The notes under the pieces are model-generated. The model was not told where the DNA came from. It worked only from the letters and a program-made list of their open reading frames with translations, and made no database searches. Shown piece after piece: positions 38,901 to 44,884 of a stretch of DNA of 64,000 bases. The stretch is from Girardinichthys multiradiatus (Eukaryota > Chordata > Actinopteri > Cyprinodontiformes > Goodeidae), in contig NC_061797.1 of assembly GCF_021462225.1 (NCBI RefSeq), positions 4,147,001 to 4,211,000 of the forward strand. The letters are read 5' to 3'. Numbering within the stretch: position 1 is the stretch's first letter; the number at the start of each line of letters is the position of its first letter. A program made the translations under genes and the position numbers.

Positions 38901-40450
38901 GTGTCTTGGTAATCGCCAAAGATTTCCCCCTGTTGTCTATTTTATTTGAACAACATCATGAGAAATTGATTGTCAATCAGTGTTGCTTCCTAAGTGGACA
39001 GTTTGATTTCACAGACATCACTGTTGTTATATATACGTTTTTGCAGGTGTAGAAGCAGTCTTCTGGGGTGTTAACTTTTTTATTCTCTTTGAACTTCTTT
39101 CTCTCTTCTATTCTTTTCTCCTCCTTGCCCTTTTACCTTTTTCCCCACCTCTATCTCTTTCTTGCTTTTTTTGTCCCTTGTTTGTTTCCGTCTCCGTCTC
39201 TATTGCAATTGAAATAATCCCAAAGCATTTTCTAATAACGTTTCTTATATATATGAAGCAGAGCATTAGAGTGTTAGCTGTTATGCTCCACTTGTGAAAG
39301 TAAATCTGTTGGGCTTCTTCTTGGCACTAAGACAACAACTCTGCCAGACAGGACACGTTTAAAAAATAAAAGCATACACCTGACCAGACTAGTAGGGAAG
39401 TATGGTGAACTCCTGCTGCTTCTGGAGCTGTCTTCACTTGTTATCATATCACCTGACAATTTTCTGCAATCCGCCATGCCCTCTTATAGTTCATAGTGGT
39501 TACAGGTGAGTAACCTTTCAGTTAATTCTAAAGCAAAAAGAACATGTGTAGATCGCAGAAGGAAAGAATGACATGAAAGAGGCTTCAGATAAGAAGCAGT
39601 GTTGTGTTTGTGCCCCACAAGCAACTGATCTTATATTGTCAGCTACAACTATCAAAATATCACAGATTAACATTTCCACATTGTATTATAGACATTAACA
39701 CCACCAGCATCACAGCATCTGTGCTAGGCAGCCCTGCACTTGTTTTCTGCTCTGCAGGCTGTGTGCAGCCTCTGTTTGCTCCCGAAGGTTTAAATCTAGA
39801 TTCAGAGGCATTATAGACTTCCTCCTTCCTGTTTACTGTTGGGCTCACAGTGGAAGGTGTTAACAGCATCACCAGCCAGGCCATACACATTGCTTGCACA
39901 TCAAGGAGGAAACCAAATGAAAACTTCTAGTTTTACAGTGTACATTTATGCCTGATGTCACTACTATATCAATAATTCTTAAACTCTATCACATTTAAGT
40001 TACCACACATTTGAAATTATCAGATATATCTGAAGGGACAACAACCTAGTTTTTATACTGGGGAATTCAAATCTCTTTGGAATTGTTTTCAGCTTTGGTA
40101 TTACTCGTAAAAAAAAGAAACAAAACCAAAAATCACAACAATCCCCACAGCATGGAGCAATAATGTCTTTTATTCAGATCATGTGAACATAGCTATTTTA
40201 ATTTAGTAGAGTTAGGACTTGTGAATAAAAGCAAAGCTTCATATGACCCCACTTAACATGCTATGTTACACTAATGACTCACTCCGTCAGGATGGATGCC
40301 TCTGGAACATTCCACACAACAGGTCTGCTGAATAAGCTCCCTGGCAGTCTCCTCATCACCACCATCATAAGCTGCTTTGATGTTCTCCAGGGTTGAAGAG
40401 ATTCTGGAGTTGGGATCAGAGGCCTCCACCGAGGACGCCTTGGCTCCCAT
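6756..40450 (-). CDS. lrrk1: lrrk1, leucine-rich repeat kinase 1 (5' part, 15 coding exons, continues beyond position 1)
   Basis: Minus-strand multi-exon gene. Coding pieces in transcript order: 40450-40283, 37263-37092, 34968-34789, 31386-31250, 30760-30534, 29273-29146, 27884-27721, 26170-26033, 24774-24662, 18734-18664, 15952-15823, 15450-15338, 8051-7837, 7725-7561, 6928-6756. Every junction has AG acceptor and GT donor, and the phases join without a frame break, giving 764 codons plus 2 nt. Order of domains is N-terminus, ankyrin (about residues 57-219), LRR (about 220-580), Roc GTPase (about 590-764). Ankyrin repeats before LRR and Roc separate LRRK1 from LRRK2, and segments such as [12 protein letters not shown] and FPDPWACPL match vertebrate LRRK1 as I remember it. 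Known role: Roco-family GTPase/kinase acting in endosomal trafficking (Rab7 phosphorylation) and osteoclast function. COR, kinase and C-terminal exons are not in the window, so completeness of the gene cannot be judged. Confidence 0.93.
7365..7470 (-). repeat. Dispersed fish repeat (LINE or SINE 3' end type)
   Basis: ACCCCAAAGCGCTTCACACT and CACCCATTCATACACATTCA are typical of a very common teleost repeat that often abuts microsatellites, as here. Family not assigned. It lies in the lrrk1 intron between coding exons 14 and 15. Confidence 0.5.
7474..7550. repeat. (GT)n(GA)n microsatellite beside an lrrk1 donor site
   Basis: About 22 GT units with one CT interruption (7474-7517), then about 12 GA units to 7540, then a GA-rich end to 7550. 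In lrrk1 sense it reads (TC)n(AC)n starting 11 bases after the exon 14 donor. Confidence 0.97.
7561..7725 (-). CDS. lrrk1: lrrk1 coding exon 14 (Roc switch II, residues 653-707)
   Basis: Acceptor GTTCTACACAG, donor GTGATT. Encodes F-N-V-W-D-I-G-G-P, the DxxG-type switch II (Asp662), then [13 protein letters not shown]. 55 codons, phase 0 on both sides. The donor is followed within 10 bases by a TC/AC dinucleotide tract. Confidence 0.95.
7837..8051 (-). CDS. lrrk1: lrrk1 coding exon 13 (Roc GTPase P-loop, residues 581-652)
   Basis: Acceptor GGAAAACAG, donor GTGAGG. Encodes [10 protein letters not shown], then the Walker A/P-loop G-P-P-R-Q-G-K-S at residues 608-615, which binds the GTP phosphates. 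Phase 1 in, phase 0 out. Only 111 bp of intron separate it from the next exon. Confidence 0.95.
8052..9577. other. lrrk1 intron sequence, nothing recognised
   Basis: AT-rich, stop-dense non-coding DNA. No coding exon, RNA gene or known repeat was identified; short ORFs here have no family features. Confidence 0.6.
9936..10295 (-). other. Unidentified 119-codon ORF in CpG-rich segment
   Basis: Opens with [10 protein letters not shown] on the minus strand, same direction as lrrk1. It contains [18 protein letters not shown] and [16 protein letters not shown] recognise no family. It follows a CpG-rich stretch (about 10380-10570), so it could be a first exon of an alternative transcript, the remnant of a gene captured in the surrounding inverted-repeat structure, or chance. 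A possible donor GGTAATTC lies just after the ninth codon. Confidence 0.25.
10380..10570. promoter_or_regulatory. CpG-rich promoter-like segment in lrrk1 intron
   Basis: Locally raised G+C and CpG (for example GGCCGGCGACAGACCGAGGC at about 10443) against an AT-rich surround, with GTTAGCTGAAGCTAAC, a near-palindrome seen often in fish promoter-proximal DNA. No transcript evidence. May belong to the inverted-repeat element. Confidence 0.3.
10600..11620. other. AT-rich intron sequence, nothing recognised
   Basis: Interior of the inverted-repeat structure. No ORF with family features and no repeat identified. Confidence 0.5.
11622..11972 (+). repeat. tRNA-derived SINE, near full length
   Basis: The 5' part has a pol III B-box match, GGTTCAATTCC at 11671-11681, in the usual place for a tRNA-derived head (a degenerate A box lies upstream). 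The body has CATGTTCTCCCCGTGCATGC, and the 3' tail GGACTGGCGACCTGTCCAGG and TAAGCGGTAGAAAATGAC is typical of widespread teleost SINEs. Partial copies lie at 5056, 41047 and 49590. Confidence 0.85.
11985..13385. other. Intron sequence, nothing recognised
   Basis: AT-rich non-coding DNA inside the large inverted-repeat structure. Minor AT stretches only. Confidence 0.5.
13390..13710 (-). repeat. Dispersed fish DNA-transposon-like repeat
   Basis: GGGCGGAGACCGGGCGG-type sequence and the end ACATGAGGCCCCTGG resemble a common non-autonomous teleost element whose copies begin near GGGGCCTCATGTA. Termini and target duplication not resolved. Confidence 0.4.
13715..14855. other. Intron sequence, mostly unassigned
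   Basis: The stretch 14620-14850 (with GGCCAACAAATGCAACCTTC) looks like repeat DNA of the surrounding structure, directly next to its right arm. The remainder shows nothing recognisable. Confidence 0.4.
15338..15450 (-). CDS. lrrk1: lrrk1 coding exon 12 (last LRR, residues 543-580)
   Basis: Acceptor CTACTGATAG, donor GTACTG. Encodes [19 protein letters not shown], the final LRR before the Roc domain. Phase 2 in, phase 1 out. Followed by a 7.3-kb intron that holds a large inverted-repeat structure. Confidence 0.93.
15823..15952 (-). CDS. lrrk1: lrrk1 coding exon 11 (LRR, residues 500-542)
   Basis: Acceptor GTTTTATAG, donor GTGAGTCC. Encodes [16 protein letters not shown] and L-T-E-L-Y-L-S. 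Phase 1 in, phase 2 out. Confidence 0.94.
15953..16559. other. lrrk1 intron sequence, nothing recognised
   Basis: AT-rich. Contains a short ACCC tract at 16484-16499; no feature otherwise. Confidence 0.6.
16560..18185 (-). mobile_element. L1-clade LINE fragment, reversed and decayed
   Basis: Read on the minus strand. [10 protein letters not shown] (the RT catalytic YxDD motif) lies near 18120-18150, then N-Q-F-G-K-L-S-G-Y and K-Y-L-G-V-E-V. Downstream, [15 protein letters not shown] lies near 17055-17100 and F-W-Q-S-P-L-S near 16845-16865, the C-terminal domain of fish L1/Tx1 elements. Many stops and frameshifts. Lies in the lrrk1 intron between coding exons 10 and 11. Confidence 0.7.
18664..18734 (-). 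CDS. lrrk1: lrrk1 coding exon 10 (71-bp exon, LRR insert, residues 476-499)
   Basis: Only 71 bp: 1 nt, 23 codons, 1 nt. Acceptor CTTTTAG, donor GTAATA. Encodes [14 protein letters not shown], matching the basic K-x-x-R-x-A-F-x-T-T insert of LRRK1 between LRRs. Its phases (2 in, 1 out) are exactly what the exons on either side need, which supports the call despite the small size. Confidence 0.85.
18952..19250. repeat. 40-bp minisatellite, about 7 copies
   Basis: Units start at 18961, 19001, 19041, 19081, 19121, 19161 and 19201, each beginning TTCAAAAGAAAAACATTTGA. They are almost identical (one C for A near 19112). The last degrades after 19245. No spacers. A reversed, more diverged set of 4-5 units lies at about 21510-21695. 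Confidence 0.97.
19760..21017 (-). mobile_element. Tc1-like transposon D, second copy of the B family
   Basis: The upper-coordinate end is intact (CCAACCCCTG ending at 21017, followed by a TA tract). The lower end starts within the terminal repeat at about 19760, lacking its outer dozen bases. Transposase on the minus strand starts at 20831 with [11 protein letters not shown] 1-bp loss in the GGGGGTGG run near 20265 shifts frame, and the same TGA after L-W-G-V-L-E-E as in element B occurs at 19966-19968. Confidence 0.93.
21018..21130. repeat. (TA)n(GA)n microsatellite
   Basis: TA repeats 21018-21049, then GA-rich repeat with AAAG interruptions to about 21130. It begins at the TA target site of transposon D. 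Confidence 0.95.
21715..22616. other. lrrk1 intron sequence, nothing recognised
   Basis: AT-rich. No exon, RNA gene or clear repeat. A short TATG run precedes the Tc1 target site. Confidence 0.6.
22619..23822 (+). mobile_element. Tc1-like transposon C, second copy of the A family, internally deleted
   Basis: TA at 22617-22618 and 23823-23824; ends CAGTACAGACC and GGTCTGTACTG. Like copy A, it carries the transposase C-terminal coding end inverted at both termini (about 22793-22890 and 23559-23655). Transposase starts at 23035 (M-A-R-K-K-Q-L-S) but jumps after about 16 codons to the S-x-F-E-I-F-G-like region. The HTH domains and first catalytic Asp are lost. Q-Q-D-N-V-P-K-H and T-P-D-L-N-P-I-E remain. 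Confidence 0.92.
23821..24005. repeat. TA/TATC-rich microsatellite
   Basis: Compound TA, ATCT and GATA repeats start directly at the right end of transposon C. Reading frames here are low-complexity artefacts. Confidence 0.95.
24010..24650. other. lrrk1 intron sequence, nothing recognised
   Basis: AT-rich non-coding DNA leading to the donor side of coding exon 9. Confidence 0.6.
24662..24774 (-). CDS. lrrk1: lrrk1 coding exon 9 (LRR, residues 439-475)
   Basis: Acceptor TTTTATCATCAG, donor GTAGGT. Encodes [14 protein letters not shown] and [12 protein letters not shown]. Phase 0 in, phase 2 out. A 200-bp pentanucleotide array begins 292 bp upstream in the preceding intron. Confidence 0.92.
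25066..25265. repeat. (GGTAA)n pentanucleotide array, about 40 units
   Basis: Uninterrupted GGTAA units except for two identical GGTAAGAAGG variants at 25131-25140 and 25209-25218, 78 bp apart. On the plus strand each unit forms AGGTAAG, a perfect 5' splice-site core. In lrrk1 sense it reads (TTACC)n. Lies between coding exons 8 and 9. Confidence 0.98.
25416..25490 (+). repeat. Possible tRNA-like SINE head
   Basis: GTTGCGGTAGAGCACGCGGCCC resembles the tRNA-like head of a common fish repeat. Short and without a clear B box. Confidence 0.3.
25670..25900 (+). mobile_element. L2-like LINE 3' fragment
   Basis: Matches the last coding part of the LINE at 58740-60515, including GGAGAACCCTGAGCATCCTC and AGATCTGCTGTAAGACAGA, up to the region just after S-F-L-P-T. 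Severely 5'-truncated, which is usual for LINEs. Confidence 0.75.
26033..26170 (-). CDS. lrrk1: lrrk1 coding exon 8 (LRR, residues 393-438)
   Basis: 46 codons, phase 0 on both sides. Acceptor CCTTTCATGTAG, donor GTACGA. Encodes K-N-C-K-A-S-S-N at the start and [15 protein letters not shown] further on. It has no long ORF of its own and was found by walking the LRRK1 homology. Confidence 0.92.
26171..27720. other. lrrk1 intron sequence, nothing recognised
   Basis: AT-rich DNA between coding exons 7 and 8. ORFs of 60-119 codons occur but lack family features and look like chance. Confidence 0.55.
27721..27884 (-). CDS. lrrk1: lrrk1 coding exon 7 (LRR, residues 338-392)
   Basis: Acceptor CTCTGTCAG, donor GTAAGAAC. 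Encodes [18 protein letters not shown] and F-P-D-P-W-A-C-P-L, close to the vertebrate LRRK1 LRR core. Phase 1 in, phase 0 out. Confidence 0.95.
27885..29145. other. lrrk1 intron sequence, nothing recognised
   Basis: AT-rich DNA between coding exons 6 and 7. No repeat family assigned. Confidence 0.55.
29146..29273 (-). CDS. lrrk1: lrrk1 coding exon 6 (LRR, residues 295-337)
   Basis: Acceptor GGTTCAAG, which lacks a clear pyrimidine tract, and donor GTATGT. Encodes [15 protein letters not shown] and [11 protein letters not shown]. Phase 2 in, phase 1 out. Confidence 0.9.
29456..30435. mobile_element. TTAA-flanked MITE-like element (piggyBac-type)
   Basis: Left end TTAAAGGGGACACATCATGC and right end GCATGATATGTCCACTTTAA are inverted, with 18 of 20 bases matching and TTAA at both outer edges, the piggyBac target. 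About 980 bp with no transposase frame. The right end stops 99 bp after the lrrk1 coding exon 5 donor. Confidence 0.6.
30534..30760 (-). CDS. lrrk1: lrrk1 coding exon 5 (first LRRs, residues 220-294)
   Basis: Acceptor TTTCTCTTTCCAG, donor GTACAT. Encodes the start of the LRR domain with [15 protein letters not shown] and [15 protein letters not shown], each fitting LxxLxLSxNxLxxLP. Ends with D-V-I-C-S-R. Phase 0 in, phase 2 out. Confidence 0.94.
31250..31386 (-). CDS. lrrk1: lrrk1 coding exon 4 (end of ankyrin region, residues 174-219)
   Basis: Found by homology in a stretch with no long ORF. Acceptor GTGTTATAG; donor GTTTGT is weak but conserved in phase. Encodes [13 protein letters not shown], the last ankyrin repeat, then a linker with D-F-S-K-R-L-L-R. 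Phase 1 in, phase 0 out. Confidence 0.88.
31390..31612. other. lrrk1 intron sequence, nothing recognised
   Basis: Short intron stretch before a dispersed repeat. No feature seen. Confidence 0.5.
31613..31870. repeat. Dispersed fish repeat with short inverted ends
   Basis: Begins ACCTCCGCCAAGGAG and ends CTCCTTGGTGGAAG, an imperfect inverted pair. The interior AAATTTCATCCAAATCCGTT-like and CAGACAGATGGACAAAAAC sequence is a very common teleost repeat. Possibly a MITE. Confidence 0.5.
32000..33115 (+). mobile_element. L2/CR1-like LINE fragment
   Basis: RT remnant with Q-Q-F-A-Y-Q-T-K-R near 32473, D-I-S-S-A-F-N-T near 32577, K-S-A-D-D-T-T-L-I (catalytic ADD motif) near 32829 and M-T-V-D-F-R-R near 32943. 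Several frameshifts. About 110 bp around 32885-32935 is replaced by a palindrome. Confidence 0.7.
32887..32931. repeat. Perfect 22-bp inverted repeat with 1-nt spacer
   Basis: Left arm 32887-32908 (ends ACTGGTCCA), spacer C at 32909, right arm 32910-32931 (begins TGGACCAGT). All 22 positions pair. Confidence 0.97.
33160..34060 (+). mobile_element. Second LINE fragment (I/Nimb-like), decayed
   Basis: [15 protein letters not shown] near 33163 and [10 protein letters not shown] near 33250 are the same RT motifs as the LINE at position 1. Later L-H-W-L-P-I near 33708 and a C-terminal remnant to about 34000. Contains a second palindrome. Confidence 0.6.
33749..33793. repeat. Perfect 20-bp inverted repeat with 5-nt spacer
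   Basis: Left arm 33749-33768, spacer CTAAA, right arm 33774-33793. Arms read AGGTGATGGGCTACGAAGCA and its exact reverse complement. Confidence 0.97.
34062..34788. other. lrrk1 intron sequence, nothing recognised
   Basis: AT-rich DNA downstream of coding exon 3. No feature seen. Confidence 0.55.
34789..34968 (-). CDS. lrrk1: lrrk1 coding exon 3 (ankyrin region, residues 114-173)
   Basis: Acceptor CCAATTAG, donor GTAAGAAG. Contains the ankyrin signature [14 protein letters not shown], followed by L-P-L-Y-A-A-A-Q, both characteristic of LRRK1. Phase 1 in and out. Confidence 0.93.
34970..35860. other. lrrk1 intron with one small palindromic repeat
   Basis: Around 35380-35450, GGGCTCTTTGAAGGGAACCG and the GGTTCAAAAGAGCC that follows form a partial inverted pair seen in dispersed fish repeats. 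The rest is unassigned AT-rich DNA. Confidence 0.4.
35866..36470 (+). mobile_element. L2/Rex-like LINE 3' end
   Basis: Encodes [11 protein letters not shown], then [14 protein letters not shown] near 36080-36115, the C-terminal end of fish L2/Rex-type ORF2. The 3' UTR ends with a TTGAATCTTTGAATT tail near 36450-36466. Truncated at the 5' side. Confidence 0.7.
36471..37090. other. lrrk1 intron sequence, nothing recognised
   Basis: AT-rich DNA between coding exons 2 and 3. Confidence 0.5.
37092..37263 (-). CDS. lrrk1: lrrk1 coding exon 2 (ankyrin region, residues 57-113)
   Basis: Acceptor CTTTTTCCAG, donor GTAAGAG. Encodes ankyrin-type helices, with [16 protein letters not shown] at the start and [15 protein letters not shown] later. 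Phase 0 in, phase 1 out. A Tc1 copy ends 235 bp upstream of the acceptor in the intron. Confidence 0.92.
37498..39020 (-). mobile_element. Tc1-like transposon E
   Basis: Low-coordinate end CACTGCTCAAAAAAATAAAG after TA at 37496-37497. The opposite terminal repeat is missing, and similarity stops at about 39020 (TTTGATTTCACAG). The transposase is on the minus strand. Lies in the lrrk1 intron between coding exons 1 and 2. Confidence 0.9.
37756..38780 (-). pseudogene. Tc1-like transposase of element E, two nonsense changes
   Basis: Starts at 38780 ([10 protein letters not shown]). A TGA follows D-G-T-S-M at about 38709, where copy F has Arg. A second TGA follows R-E-H-Q-D at 38362, where copy F has Trp. 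Otherwise the frame is open to [12 protein letters not shown] residues are present in [14 protein letters not shown] and S-P-D-L-N-P-M-E-H. Known role: cut-and-paste transposition at TA sites. Confidence 0.9.
39021..40282. other. lrrk1 intron sequence, nothing recognised
   Basis: Pyrimidine-rich at 39100-39200. A 67-codon ORF at 39477-39274 (M-A-D-C-R-K-L-S) ends near a possible donor, but its phase does not fit the lrrk1 exons. Confidence 0.5.
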
Positions 40451-40464
40451 TTCCTCCCCAGTGC
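40283..40464 (-). CDS. lrrk1: lrrk1 coding exon 1 (start codon, residues 1-56)
   Basis: Acceptor TTTTTTAACAG precedes 40464; donor GTGAGT follows 40283. ATG at 40450-40448 is the chosen start. The upstream in-frame bases encode only T-G-E-E, and a candidate first exon supplies a stop just before. The segment [12 protein letters not shown] is the conserved LRRK1 N-terminal helix leading into the ankyrin region. Ends in phase 0. Confidence 0.88.
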
Positions 40465-41046
40465 CTGTTAAAAAAAGTTAAAAAAGGAGAAGTTAAAAAT
40501 TAGAGTATTTGTATGGCAAACTGGGATCTATAGGCCTGTATCTGCATATTGCTGGTTTTACACAATCTAGTGTCTCAAAATTACTATCGTAGACAAACGT
40601 GGTTGGAAACCTTGACAAAATCCTTTCACACAATGTTCCCCAGATATTTTACAAAGAAAAAGCCTTCAAAAATAGTTTTGAATTGTGCAAGTATGCCTTA
40701 AAAAGTATTGTCATGATCCACATACCCACTGGATGTCTGGTTATGCTAACCAGACAGTGTGACAACATATATAGATAGAGATGTCTTTCTCCCAACTAGG
40801 CCCAAGGTTCTAGTATAAAGCTCTTGCCCTAAACCTTTAAAATTTTAAACATCAAAACATTATTAACCCAAACATCCAACGTAGTTATAGAATGTGCATG
40901 TAGTGATGAGAACAATGGGGAGAGAAATGGATATATGATCCGTGATCCCCATTAAAATGCGAATTATATTTGTAAAATACAAATTATTTCTGTTTATTAA
41001 ATGCATTAAAACTAAAAACATGTCAACAAACATGTCATGTTCTTTC

Positions 41047-41165
41047 AGGGCCATGGTAGTACTGCTGCCTTGCAGCAAGAAGGGTTCTGGGTTCCATACC
41101 CTCAATCAAGGAACCTGCAGCAGTTTTTTCCTGCAGACCAGCTTGTTTTACATGCTGTAAAGCAT
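41047..41165 (+). repeat. SINE 5' fragment
   Basis: TGCCTTGCAGCAAGAAGG with GGGTTCTGGGTTCCATACC matches the tRNA-like head of the SINE at 11622 and breaks off in the body. Confidence 0.6.
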
Positions 41166-41199
41166 TCACACAATAGTGTTCCTGTTTCTCTTTATTAAT

Positions 41200-42590
41200 A
41201 TTATTATTCTATATATTTAATACGTTTTATGGCACCTATCTCCTCCTTCATACTTTGTGCTATTTCAGCCACTCAACTTTTAAAATGTTCAGCTCATTTA
41301 GGACATTCCGGAAATGACTTGTTGTAGTAATATTTTTTATACTTTTTAGAATATTCAGCTTTTTGTGCCAATTTTTAGCCCATTGAAATGAATGGAAAAT
41401 CTCAAAAAGTCTGCAAAATTCAGCACTTTCACATACTTTCAGCTAAAAACTCCATTCAATGTTTAAATGGGTCACAAGACATTAAGCTATCTTAAAATGA
41501 TTTAGCTTTTTGATATCCCTTATGGTTTTTCTAAAATCGCAATTTAAGTTTTATGCAACTTTTCACAAGATTTAAATTTTACAATGTAATCCAATGACGG
41601 AATTCTCCTACTGTCACAGTGCACACTCTAGCTTTTCTCGGTTTTTGAAACTTGACTGAATTTTCACGAACAAATCGCTCTTGTTCTTACAGATTTCACT
41701 CTACAGAAGTAATTTATTCATCAAAACGTAGCTCTGCCTTTCTGCTTTCAGGCAATATAAGTGTCATTGCCGTTTGGTTTTACGATTTTCTTTAAACCCT
41801 CCCTGAGTGCAGGCATGTCACACCTCCTGACCCATTGGGATCAATACAAAATCTTAGAAAAGGAAGGACTGTGGGTTTCAGTGAAAAGGGTTGTTTTCGA
41901 ATGGCCCAATCTCCTAAATGACAGTATGTAGAAACATGAGCCTTGTCAGCATTTTGCTTGAATGGGTCCTCTCAGTCCTTCACCGATTTCCCGTGAGATA
42001 GGTTTGTTTCAGAGTAAAAAATCTGCCTTCACTTAGGTTAAAATGTTCAAAATGATCCACTTTTTTACAGGGTCACATCTCCTACACAGAGTTTTGAAGA
42101 AACTTGAAAAGCTTCATGCAAAAGCGTGCAGATTCATACTGTACATGAATCAAATCGATAGCCCTTATAGTTTCCGAGTTATTCAAAGTTGTTCGAGAGC
42201 ATGTTCAGGCATTTTTGTCTTTTTCTCAATTTTTCCCTTTCTTTTTACCTATTGTTGTGCCTTTAATAATATTTTGTCAACAAAAAAAGATCGACATTAT
42301 CGTTCTCCTGTCCGTTCTGATAAAAATGGTCAAAGAATGACATCGATAGCCTTTACGGTTTCCAAGATATTAGGAGTAGGTCAGGAGCATGCTACTCTAT
42401 GTTAAAAAGGCTGGCCAGTTAGAGGGTAGAGTGACGTCCTTCATTAGAAAAACAGCAGGTGTTGAATTTCACTGACACTCGATGTTGATTGGCTAATCCA
42501 TTGCTGCCCTTCGCCCCTCCCACACACACAGACACATAACTATATATATGTGAGTCGTTTGACAGGAGATGATGTAGCAGTTCACACTAA
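41200..42590. repeat. Unassigned AT-rich interspersed repeat
   Basis: TTTTTAGCCCATTGAAATGAATGG and many TTCAGC motifs resemble a large dispersed fish repeat of unknown class. It probably extends on the far side of the minisatellite to about 43860. No coding potential seen. Confidence 0.35.
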
Positions 42591-42599
42591 CAATTACCA

Positions 42600-43025
42600 G
42601 GAACAAACTTCCATCAGACCCAGATCCAAATTCCATCAGAACCAGGAAGAAACCTCTATCAGAACTATCAGAACCAGGTCCAAACTACATCAGAACCTGA
42701 CAAAAAGCTCCATCAGTACCAGGAAAAAATTTCTATCAGAACCTTGCACAATTCTTCATCAGAACCAGGTACAAACCTGTATCAGAACCAGGTACAAGCC
42801 TGTATCAGAACCAGGTCTAAACTCCATCAGAATCATGAAGAAACCTTAATCAAAACCAGGTCCCGACTCCACCAAAACCTGGCAAAAATCTCCATAAGAA
42901 CTTTGAACAAATCTACACCAGAACCATGTACAGGCATCCATCAGAACCAGGTACAAATCTTCATCAAATCCAGGAAGAGCCCTCCATCAGAATCAGGACC
43001 AAACTCCATCAGAACCAGAATGAAA
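42600..43025. repeat. Degenerate 22-23-bp minisatellite, about 19 copies
   Basis: Successive units vary around AAACTCCATCAGAACCAGGT. Examples are at 42757-42779, 42780-42802 and 42803-42825. Unit length near 22-23 bp lets frames stay open for about 100 codons, so the ORFs here are repeat artefacts. Confidence 0.9.
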
Positions 43026-43029
43026 CCAC

Positions 43030-44070
43030 TACTCTGTGACTTATGATGATAAGACCATCTTCATAGGTCCCAGGGGAGCATCAAAACAGCGACCATTTGA
43101 TGTCAGCTATTTAAACAGCTTCTACTGCTGTTCCGACACCTGAACAAGAGTGAATAATTTTAAAGGGCAATTTCATAGACTTTTGAATAAAGGCTGTAGT
43201 AAGCATTAGCATTTTAGCTAATTTTAGCTTATGCATTGCTTTTTGTAGATGGGGTAAATTAATATCAGCCTTCATGCTAGTGATAGCCAATATGCTAATG
43301 TTAGCATTTTAGCTTCTCTTTCTACTCTCTTCGCTGAAGAATGCTTTTGCCTTGTTTAAGCAATTTTTTGTTTGTTTTTGTGTTTCTTCAGCGTATTTGT
43401 TGTTAGTTCATTCTTTTTCTGAATTTTCTGCCATTTTATATATATTTTAGCAATGACTTCAGCTTGCATTCATCTTGCATTTCAACAACTGTTTCAACAA
43501 GTAGTTTTGAGATAACATGACATTGTTATGGTGTTTTATAACTAATAGTCTTTCTGCTTAAACAGATCAGATAACAGTTCTTCTTTGCTAATGTTTCTGC
43601 TATTTCTACTAATTTATCAGATTTCACCTGATATTCTGCTGTCAACATTAGCCACTTTCTGCCAGCTTTCAACAGGAGTTTAGCATTTCTGTTTTCTTCT
43701 AATTCATTACATTTCAGCAGATTTTCTGCAGTCAATTTCAGCTGGTTTCTGCCAGCTTTCAGGTAAAAAATTCAGCTTACAGCATTCATAAGGCTTTTTT
43801 GCAGGAAATGCTAATTTATGTAGTTAAAATGGAGATTGCATAAATGAGTTTCTATGCATTCAAGTCCTTAAACTACAGTTTTCTTCCTTTCAATCAGCTC
43901 TGTTTGAGCAGGTGGATCAAGTTTAAAGCTACTGCAGTTAAATGAATAATGAGGAAAGATGATGAGTCAGACTGCTGTGCTGATGCTATTTGAGAAACCC
44001 TGAGGGAGTGAAACCATTTGACTCACATTGGAAGCACAGACTTCCAATTCATCACAATTCTTCTCCAAAA
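43030..44070. other. AT-rich sequence, likely repeat continuation
   Basis: Repeated GCATTTTAGC and TTTCTGC motifs, with AATTTTCTGCCATTTTATAT near 43422. Nothing coding recognised. Confidence 0.4.
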
Positions 44071-44074
44071 CCTT

Positions 44075-44701
44075 CACTGCCAAACCAGTCATGCTGAAGG
44101 ATGTTGCAGGGAGCAGATTGCTCTCCACAGTGTCTCCAGACTCTGTCACGTCTGTCACATGTGCTCAGTGTGAACCTGCTTTCATCTGTGAAGAGCACAG
44201 GGCGCCAGTGGCAAATTTGCCAATCCTGGTGTTCTCTGGCAAATGCCAAGCATCCTGCATGGTGTTGGGCTGTGAGCACAACCCCCATTTGTGGACGTCG
44301 GGCCCTCATACCATCCTCATGGAGTCGGTTTCTAACCTTTTGTGCAGACACATGCACATTTGTGGCCTGCTGGAGGTCATTCTGCAGGGCTCTGGCAGTG
44401 CTCCTCCTGTTCCTCCTTGCACAAAGGTGGAGGTAGCGGTCCTGCTGCTGGGCTGTTGCCCTCCTATGGCCTCCTCCACATTTCCTGGTGTACTGGCCTG
44501 TGTCCTGGTAGCGCCTCCAGGCTCTGGACACTACGCTGACAGACACAGCAAACCTTCTTGCCACAGCTCGCATTGATGTGCCATCCTAAATGAGCTGCAC
44601 TACCTGAGCCACTTGTGCGGGTTGTAGAGTCCGTCTCATGCTGCCACGAGTGTGAAAGCAACACCAACATTCAAAGCCAACATTTATTTTTGTGAGTAGT
44701 G
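44075..44701 (-). mobile_element. Tc1-like transposon F, fragment of the E family
   Basis: Keeps the outer terminal end (GTGAGTAGTG then TA at 44702-44703), but an internal deletion joins it close to the transposase start. Frame runs from R-A-V-A-R-R (where E has a stop) through Q-D-W-Q-I-C-H-W to L-F-T-D-E-S and stops at about 44075 after D-W-F-G-S. The C-terminal half is lost. Confidence 0.88.
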
Positions 44702-44884
44702 TATATGTGTGACTACGATATGTGAGTGCCAATGTACGTGAAAATATGTAATGAAAATAGTGTTGTATTATACGGTTGTATATTGATACAGTGATGATAG
44801 TGAGATTTATTAATTTTGAGTTTACTTGGTATTCCCTTGGTATTGGTATTACTTGGTGACCTCTGTGGTCACTAACTAAAACAA

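Noticed and set aside
39274..39477. Minus-strand ORF beginning M-A-D-C-R-K-L-S as an alternative lrrk1 first exon
   Set aside because: A GTGTAT donor exists, but the exon would end in phase 2, while the next lrrk1 exon needs phase 0. No conservation is recognised.
42550..43046. Two overlapping plus-strand ORFs of about 100 codons
   Set aside because: Translation of a degenerate 22-23-bp minisatellite; unit length changes break the frame and no domain is present.
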